Part shown: piece after piece, positions 14,982 to 18,433 of the stretch
Position numbering within the stretch: position 1 is the first letter of the stretch
How the letters are laid out: every line of letters begins with the position of its first letter
From: an uncultured Bacilli bacterium
GTDB taxonomy: Bacteria; Bacillota_I; Bacilli_A; RF39; UBA660
DNA: 18,433 nucleotides
NCBI GenBank assembly: GCA_934132915.1
Contig: CAKPAK010000028.1
Coordinates: 1 to 18,433 of the forward strand
Reading direction: 5' to 3'
The notes under the pieces: model-generated
What the model was told of the DNA's origin: nothing
Databases searched by the model: none
What the model saw: the letters and a program-made list of their open reading frames with translations, nothing else
Program-made: the position numbers and the translations under genes

Positions 14982-15009
14982 TTCAAATTATCTCCTTTAA
15001 ATGGTCTTT

Positions 15010-15038
15010 ATCATACTAAATTTTGCTATATTTGTCAA
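15010..15038 (-). promoter_or_regulatory. Promoter of the GNAT gene (minus strand)
   Basis: On the minus strand TTGACA (complement of 15033-15038) and TATGAT (complement of 15010-15015) are separated by 17 bases, a full-consensus -35 and a near-consensus -10. Confidence 0.8.
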
Positions 15039-15051
15039 TTTGCGTTATAAT
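15023..15051 (+). promoter_or_regulatory. Promoter of the ASCH gene, overlapping the divergent GNAT promoter
   Basis: TTGCTA (15023-15028) and TATAAT (15046-15051) are 17 bases apart. The two divergent promoters interleave, so only one RNA polymerase can bind at a time. Confidence 0.6.
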
Positions 15052-15092
15052 AAATTCACATCGCATAAAAAAGCGGAAAAAATCCTCATCAA

Positions 15093-15115
15093 CATTAAAC
15101 ATCTATGTTTTAATG
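15093..15115 (+). other. Stem-loop in the leader of the ASCH gene
   Basis: CATTAAACAT (15093-15102) pairs with ATGTTTTAATG (15105-15115), one bulged base. AAACAT can alternatively pair with ATGTTT at 15120-15125. No T-run follows, so it is not a terminator. It may affect translation of the 100-base leader. Confidence 0.35.
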
Positions 15116-15157
15116 ATAAATGTTTATAAGAACTCAGAATGAAAGGAAGTCGTGAAT

Positions 15158-15499
15158 ATGGAACACAAAATGAAATTACAACCCAAGTATTATCATTTTA
15201 TTCTTAACGGTACCAAAAGAATTGAAATTAGACTTTTTGATGAAAAAAGACAAAAAATTAAAATAGGCGACACAATTAAATTTTTAAAAGAACCTGATTT
15301 GAAGGATTCATTCAGCACTAGAGTAATAAACTTGTATCAGTATCCTTCTTTTGAAGAGTTGTTTAAAGACTTTGCTATCTCTATTTTATCCGATAGATCT
15401 ATGAAAAAAGAGGAATTAATTGCGGAACTTGAACAATTTTATCCAAAAGAACAGCAAGAAAAAAATGGTGTTTTAGGAATTCAGATTGAGTTAACTTAA
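15158..15499 (+). CDS. ASCH-domain protein
   Basis: I start at the ATG at 15158 (113 residues), which has AAAGGAAG with 8 bases of spacing. The in-frame GTG at 15152 sits too close to it. The domain is recognisable as ASCH (PUA-like fold): MKLQPKYYHFILNGTKRIEIRLFDEKRQKIKIGDTIKF, the Lys-Arg-Ile-Glu-[IL]-Arg motif followed by the 'GD.I.F' strand, then the FEELFKDF helix and the closing strand GVLGIQIEL. ASCH domains bind RNA or modified nucleotides and in some members act as amidohydrolases on N4-acetylcytidine. The substrate is not predictable here. Transcription diverges from the GNAT gene. Confidence 0.85.
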   Translation: MEHKMKLQPKYYHFILNGTKRIEIRLFDEKRQKIKIGDTIKFLKEPDLKDSFSTRVINLYQYPSFEELFKDFAISILSDRSMKKEELIAELEQFYPKEQQEKNGVLGIQIELT

Positions 15500-15509
15500 A
15501 AATGACAAC

Positions 15510-15540
15510 AAAAAAAACCAACTCACTTTCGAGTTCGGTT
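15510..15540 (-). terminator. Terminator of the tRNA-Met gene (minus strand)
   Basis: GAGTT-C-GGTT and AACC-AACTC form a 9-bp stem with one bulged base (15516-15524 with 15531-15540). On the minus strand it is followed by eight T (complement of 15510-15517). It lies 47 bases downstream of the tRNA 3' end. On the plus strand it may also slow transcription from the ASCH gene. Confidence 0.85.
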
Positions 15541-15587
15541 CCTTATCTTATCAAACACTGAACAAACAAGTTCAAGCAAAAATCTTA

Positions 15588-15664
15588 TGGTAGCGAGAGG
15601 GGGGGTCGAACCCTCGACCTATCGGGTATGAACCGATCGCTCTAGCCAACTGAGCTATCTCGCC
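15588..15664 (-). tRNA. tRNA-Met(CAT), elongator type
   Basis: The minus strand reads GGCGAGATAGCTCAGTTGGC, then the anticodon arm ATCGG-TTCATAC-CCGAT with anticodon CAT, a TTCGACC T-loop and an encoded ACCA end. 77 nt, with acceptor GGCGAGA/TCTCGCT (G-T at the first pair). The body resembles the Bacilli elongator tRNA-Met rather than the initiator (no three G-C pairs in the anticodon stem). tRNA-Ile2 with a modified CAT cannot be formally excluded. The T-stem shows one A-C mismatch (GAGGG against CCCCC, second pair). A promoter and a terminator on the minus strand frame it as a single-gene unit. Confidence 0.95.
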
Positions 15665-15676
15665 AAAAGCAATATA

Positions 15677-15705
15677 ATCATATCATAGTTTTTTTTCTTT
15701 GACAA
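15677..15705 (-). promoter_or_regulatory. Promoter of tRNA-Met (minus strand)
   Basis: TTGTCA (complement of 15700-15705) and TATGAT (complement of 15677-15682) are 17 bases apart on the minus strand. The tRNA 5' end lies 13 bases downstream of the -10, so little leader would need removal. Confidence 0.7.
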
Positions 15706-15943
15706 TAGCTTTTTTGGATTTTGTTTATCCTTTTTTTCAATTTTTATCCTGAAAAGAAAAATAATTTTATCCAAATAGCAAATAAAAAGAATCGAAATTC
15801 TTTTGGTACTTTCTTTTAAGTTCATCCATTTTAACGAATATTAGTGGAATATAAATAGGAAAGTAAAGGCCGAATGAAGTATTTTCTCTTCAAAAATTTT
15901 CTCTTTTTGACGAAATATAAAAATAAATTATGCGGAAAAAGGA
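15706..15943. other. Non-coding AT-rich interval between the tRNA and cdaA
   Basis: The gene-free stretch from the tRNA to cdaA is 336 bases in all. Apart from the promoters at its two ends I find no ORF with a ribosome site. One perfect stem-loop lies at 15785-15804: AAAAGAAT, CGAA, ATTCTTTT. On the minus strand its loop is TTCG and T-rich sequence follows, so it could stop antisense transcription coming from cdaA. Confidence 0.5.
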
Positions 15944-15972
15944 TACTAATTTTAAAAAGAATATGTTATAAT
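15944..15972 (+). promoter_or_regulatory. Promoter of cdaA with extended -10
   Basis: TGTTATAAT (15964-15972) is an extended -10 box. The -35 region (TACTAA at 15944-15949, spacing 17) is weak, as is common with extended -10 promoters. Confidence 0.6.
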
Positions 15973-16000
15973 AAATCCATAGTAGAAAGAAGGGAATAAA

Positions 16001-16822
16001 ATGACGCTAAGCAGTATCATCACTATATTGCAAAAAATAATTGATATATCTTTAGTTTGGATTTTAATTTATTCTGTATTAAAAAGTCTAAAAGATAATG
16101 TCAAAATGATATTAATATTTAAAGGAGTAATTATTATTGTATTGGTAAAATTACTAAGTGATTACCTAAATTTAACTACTGTAGGATTGTTATTAGAATA
16201 TGTAATTATGTGGGGGCCCCTTGCTTTAATTATTATTTTTCAACCAGAAATTAGAAATATCCTAGAACATTTAGGAAGACAACAAATTTTAACAAGACAT
16301 AGAGTACTTACTATGGATGAACGAGAAAAAATGGTTTATGAAATTATGAATGCGATTGAATATCTAAGAAAATCAAGAATTGGTGCTTTAATCGTAATTG
16401 AAAGAGATATTAGCTTAAGAGATTATATTGAAAGAAGTAAAGGAATTTATGCAGATATTTCTTCAGAATTATTAATTTCGATCTTTTTTCCAAGAAATCC
16501 TCTTCATGATGGGGGAGTAATTATTCAAGGAAATCGAATTACCAGTGCTGGAGCTGTATTTCCTATCAGTCTAAATACCAAAATCAATAAGCGTTTAGGA
16601 ACGAGACATCGTGCTGCTTTAGGAATTAGTGAAGAATCTGATGCCATTGCCATTGTAGTTAGTGAGGAAACAGGAAAAATTTCCATTGCTATAGGAGGCG
16701 TATTGAACTATAATTTATCGATTGATGACGTTAGAATGATGCTCGTGGATGAATTAAAACCAAAACATGAAATTCTTCTTGATGATGAATTTGAAGAAGA
16801 AAATAGTGAGGATGGTGACTAA
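16001..16822 (+). CDS. cdaA: Diadenylate cyclase CdaA (c-di-AMP synthase)
   Basis: The 273-residue protein has three N-terminal membrane helices (about 5-28, 38-56, 60-80) and a cytoplasmic DAC domain. The domain has the catalytic motifs DGG (residues 170-172, in NPLHDGGVIIQG) and RHR (202-204, in LGTRHRAALGIS). CdaA condenses two ATP into c-di-AMP, the essential messenger for potassium and osmotic homeostasis and cell-wall integrity. Length and motif order are normal. The AGAAGGG ribosome site is correct. In Bacilli the next genes are cdaR and glmM. Here an IS110-family element abuts the TAA stop codon (16820-16822), so the CdaA product is unchanged while co-transcription of the downstream gene is probably disturbed. 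Confidence 0.97.
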   Translation: MTLSSIITILQKIIDISLVWILIYSVLKSLKDNVKMILIFKGVIIIVLVKLLSDYLNLTTVGLLLEYVIMWGPLALIIIFQPEIRNILEHLGRQQILTRHRVLTMDEREKMVYEIMNAIEYLRKSRIGALIVIERDISLRDYIERSKGIYADISSELLISIFFPRNPLHDGGVIIQGNRITSAGAVFPISLNTKINKRLGTRHRAALGISEESDAIAIVVSEETGKISIAIGGVLNYNLSIDDVRMMLVDELKPKHEILLDDEFEEENSEDGD

Positions 16823-16895
16823 CTATTAAAAGTCAATAGTAAAATTGGAATTTTTAGTAGTTTGTTATAAAGTGGAAATTATCCCATGCCAAAAT

Positions 16896-16930
16896 CCTTC
16901 AAAAACATAAATTTTTAAAATTTTTGAAGG
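16896..16930. other. Stem-loop in the right end of the IS110 element
   Basis: CCTTCAAAAA (16896-16905) pairs perfectly with TTTTTGAAGG (16921-16930). Downstream of the transposase stop (minus strand) it is followed by only ATTTTGG, so it may serve as a weak transposase terminator, or protect the element from cdaA read-through. Confidence 0.5.
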
Positions 16931-16957
16931 TACAATAAAGTAATTTAAATAAAATGA

Positions 16958-18121
16958 TTATTTTAATAAAGACGGATTAAAATCAATGTTGTTTTTCTCA
17001 AGTGTGTAAATAACTCTTAATAATTTTTTGCAAACGTGAGATAAAGCAACTCTATGACATTTGCCTTCAGAACGTTTCTTTAGGTAATAATCATAAAACG
17101 TTGGTGAATATCTTAGAATAATCATTGCAGTATTCATAATTGAATATCTAAGATGGCCAGAACCGTGTTTAACCATCTTACCATTGCTTTCAATGGTACC
17201 AGATTGAATTATACTAGGCTCAAGTCCAGCAAAAGCTAACATCTTATTTGGAGAAGAAAAATTACTAATGTCTCCATATTCAGCTAATATTGTTGCAGCA
17301 GATATTTCACCAAGTCCAGGAATGGTTAACATTCTAGGATTTAGTTCTTTGATAATTGTTGAAATTTGTTTTTCTATTGGATCAATTTTATCATTAAAAG
17401 TTTTAATAATAGAAACATAAGTAGAAATAAGTAGATCAATATTTTCATCATGATGACCAACTGAAATTTTAGCAAGTTCTTTAAGTTTGGCAAATTTAGC
17501 ATAACTGAATTTGCCACGAGAAATACTTTTTAAAGAATCATAATCCCTCATTAAGGATATGTGTTCAGTATTAGTATATTTTTCTAGAATAAATAATAAG
17601 GTTGCTGAAATTTTATTGCCAAAAAACGGCTTTAATTCAGGAAATGTAAGGTCTAATTCATTTGTTAATAATACTTGATATTTACTTCTTTCTTTAATTA
17701 ATTGTTCTCTACTTCTACATAGTGACTTTAATGTAAAAATGTTGTATAATAAATCCGAATTTGGTTGGTAAGGAACTGACATAAGATAATTAGCAATAGC
17801 TAAACTATCTGCCTTATCTGTCTTAGTTCTGCGTAAGCTGCGAGCTTTTAAAAACTGATGAATGAAAAGAGGATTCATTTTCATAAATGAATAACCTTGA
17901 TCAATTAAGAAAAGTTCCAAATTCTTAGAATAGTGTCCCGTTGCTTCAAAGGCAATACGGACGTCAGATTTATTATAGGGTTTCAATAGTTCCAATAAAG
18001 ATTGAAATCCTTTTTTGTTATTTTCAAAAGATAAATTTTCAACAATTACTTCGCCTGTATTTGAGATAATACAGAAATCGTGTTTGTACTTTGATATATC
18101 AATGCCAACATAATATATCAT
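16958..18121 (-). CDS. IS110-family transposase (DEDD recombinase)
   Basis: I start at the ATG whose complement is 18119-18121 (387 residues) because AAGGAGGTG lies just before it. The longer frame from 18166 would run through the ribosome site. The N-terminal RuvC-like DEDD domain is MIYYVGIDISKYKHDF with D8, AFEATGHY with E59, and RRTKTDKADSLAIA with D102 and D105. The C-terminal domain (about 262-335) has LTIPGLGEISAATILAEYGDI, MLAFAGLEPS and KHGSGHLR, where S321 is the likely nucleophilic serine. The spacing of D8/E59/D102/D105 closely follows that of the IS621 recombinase. The enzyme, guided by a bridge RNA, inserts and excises the element. The frame is intact, with no stop or shift, so the element may be active. 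Confidence 0.96.
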   Translation of the reverse strand: MIYYVGIDISKYKHDFCIISNTGEVIVENLSFENNKKGFQSLLELLKPYNKSDVRIAFEATGHYSKNLELFLIDQGYSFMKMNPLFIHQFLKARSLRRTKTDKADSLAIANYLMSVPYQPNSDLLYNIFTLKSLCRSREQLIKERSKYQVLLTNELDLTFPELKPFFGNKISATLLFILEKYTNTEHISLMRDYDSLKSISRGKFSYAKFAKLKELAKISVGHHDENIDLLISTYVSIIKTFNDKIDPIEKQISTIIKELNPRMLTIPGLGEISAATILAEYGDISNFSSPNKMLAFAGLEPSIIQSGTIESNGKMVKHGSGHLRYSIMNTAMIILRYSPTFYDYYLKKRSEGKCHRVALSHVCKKLLRVIYTLEKNNIDFNPSLLK

Positions 18122-18149
18122 TGTAAGCACCTCCTTAATTAGTTTTTTG

Positions 18150-18330
18150 CACTGAATGTTTGCCACAAGGTTTCTAATTATGTAATCACGTAATCTAATA
18201 AAACATCGATTAGTAAAAAACTAACGTGTTAACTAACTAATTAACAATTAAATTAAAAATCTGTGGTTTGAGTCACCATCAACCAGTCCATGAATGGCTG
18301 TAAAAAAATAGATACAAATCCACAGTGCGA
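18150..18330 (-). ncRNA. Candidate IS110 bridge RNA
   Basis: Transcribed towards the transposase from the promoter at 18336-18364, the RNA would start near 18329. First bulged stem: CTGTGGATTTG (complement of 18315-18325) pairs with CAAACCACAG (complement of 18261-18270), with an apical CAGCCA/TGG-A-CTG stem. Its two unpaired sides contain the putative left guide (complement of 18306-18312, TCTATTT) and right guide (complement of 18271-18280, GATGGTGACT). Second bulged stem: TAACACGT (complement of 18224-18231) with ACGTGATTA (complement of 18183-18191). It encloses a T-rich interior and alternative TTAGT/ACTAA and CTAAT/ATTAG pairs, as expected of a donor-binding loop. The 3' end is not defined. 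Confidence 0.72.
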
Positions 18331-18331
18331 A

Positions 18332-18361
18332 AATTATTATACAACTAGTTGTATAATAATT
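18332..18361. repeat. Perfect 30-bp palindrome in the left end of the IS110 element
   Basis: AATTATTATACAACT is followed directly by its reverse complement, with no spacer, giving a 30-bp perfect inverted repeat centred on CTAG. It begins 9 bases inside the inferred left border and overlaps the bridge-RNA promoter. Confidence 0.95.
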
Positions 18362-18364
18362 CAA
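18336..18364 (-). promoter_or_regulatory. Promoter of the bridge RNA/transposase (minus strand)
   Basis: On the minus strand TTGAAT (complement of 18359-18364) and TATAAT (complement of 18336-18341) are 17 bases apart. The predicted start falls a few bases before the first bridge-RNA stem. The box lies within the 30-bp palindrome, so the mirrored -10 could also fire outward. Confidence 0.6.
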
Positions 18365-18372
18365 AAATGTAA

Positions 18373-18433
18373 ATAGAAAGGGATCAATCAATAAAAAATT
18401 AATTAATATTTCTATAAGATTGATTATACGTGA
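18373..18433 (+). other. Chromosomal flank right of the IS element
   Basis: The sequence resumes with AGAAAGGG (18375-18382), a good ribosome site for the gene that followed cdaA before insertion (cdaR expected). No ATG follows within normal spacing. One frame is open from 18360 to the window end (...NKKLINISIRLIIR), but it would need an unusual start. The gene cannot be identified. Confidence 0.35.

Larger units (their letters stand above)
16820..18372 (-). mobile_element. IS110-family insertion sequence (bridge-RNA type), complete
   Basis: The borders are inferred from the guide matches and from the 3-base TAA shared by both edges (16820-16822 and 18370-18372). That gives an element of about 1.55 kb, counting one TAA as core. 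Joining 16811-16820 with the flank at 18371 yields a continuous cdaA end. The element lacks terminal inverted repeats, as is normal for the family. It contains one transposase gene read on the minus strand, about 135 bp of right end, and about 250 bp of left end holding the candidate bridge RNA. Orientation relative to cdaA is reverse. Confidence 0.75.

Noticed and set aside
16823..16957. A remnant of the next gene between cdaA and the transposase
   Set aside because: All frames are broken by stops within a few codons of cdaA, and the guide matches place this stretch inside the IS element.
18360..18433. cdaR start in the right flank
   Set aside because: The frame is open, but there is no ATG, GTG or TTG at a proper distance from AGAAAGGG, and the visible residues are too few to recognise the YbbR family.
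1..18433. CRISPR array, reverse transcriptase, toxin-antitoxin or restriction genes
   Set aside because: I found no regularly spaced repeats. The only mobile-element enzyme is the IS110 transposase, and no reverse-transcriptase motif is in any frame.

Overview
The window is AT-rich, tightly packed chromosomal DNA of a low-GC Gram-positive bacterium. It uses the standard code: TGA is a stop after the DUF4234 and SPFH genes, and Trp is TGG. The gene set (rpsP-khpA, rny, frr, ruvB, cdaA), strong AAGGAGG-type ribosome sites and U-tailed terminators fit Firmicutes/Bacilli. The many zinc-ribbon membrane proteins and the extracellular C-type-lectin-like protein suggest an uncultured, host-associated (gut-type) Bacilli or Mollicutes-related lineage. 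That placement is inference.

Layout: (1) 1-1776, the 3' part of a large surface-type protein whose C-terminus holds about 120 bp that are GC-rich and almost free of adenine, as expected of a diversity-generating-retroelement variable region. (2) 1859-3485, a bactoprenol-type glycosyltransferase and an overlapping lipoprotein. (3) 3540-8974, housekeeping units, each with its own promoter and/or terminator: rpsP-khpA, rny, frr, a DUF4234-DUF2752 membrane pair and ruvB, with one small membrane protein on the minus strand. (4) 9019-11767, an operon of two small DUF1292-like proteins and a 683-residue coiled-coil protein with a C-terminal membrane anchor. (5) 11781-14405, an operon of a YdjI-like SPFH protein with a zinc ribbon and two Tim44-like zinc-ribbon proteins, one membrane-anchored. 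(6) 14388-15499, divergent GNAT acetyltransferase and ASCH-domain genes with interleaved promoters. (7) tRNA-Met(CAT) on the minus strand, then cdaA (diadenylate cyclase). (8) 16820-18372, an IS110-family element inserted at the cdaA stop codon.

The best-supported discovery is in the IS110 element. The 200 bp upstream of its transposase reads as a bridge RNA with its own promoter. The first bulged stem contains a 10-nt stretch complementary to the chromosome abutting the right end, and a 7-nt stretch identical to the chromosome abutting the left end. Both sit at the positions and polarity expected of right and left target guides. Joining the two flanks restores an uninterrupted cdaA end, which gives the element's borders. 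The second discovery is the adenine-depleted hypervariable-type C-terminus at 1570-1698, whose template and reverse transcriptase would lie outside this window.
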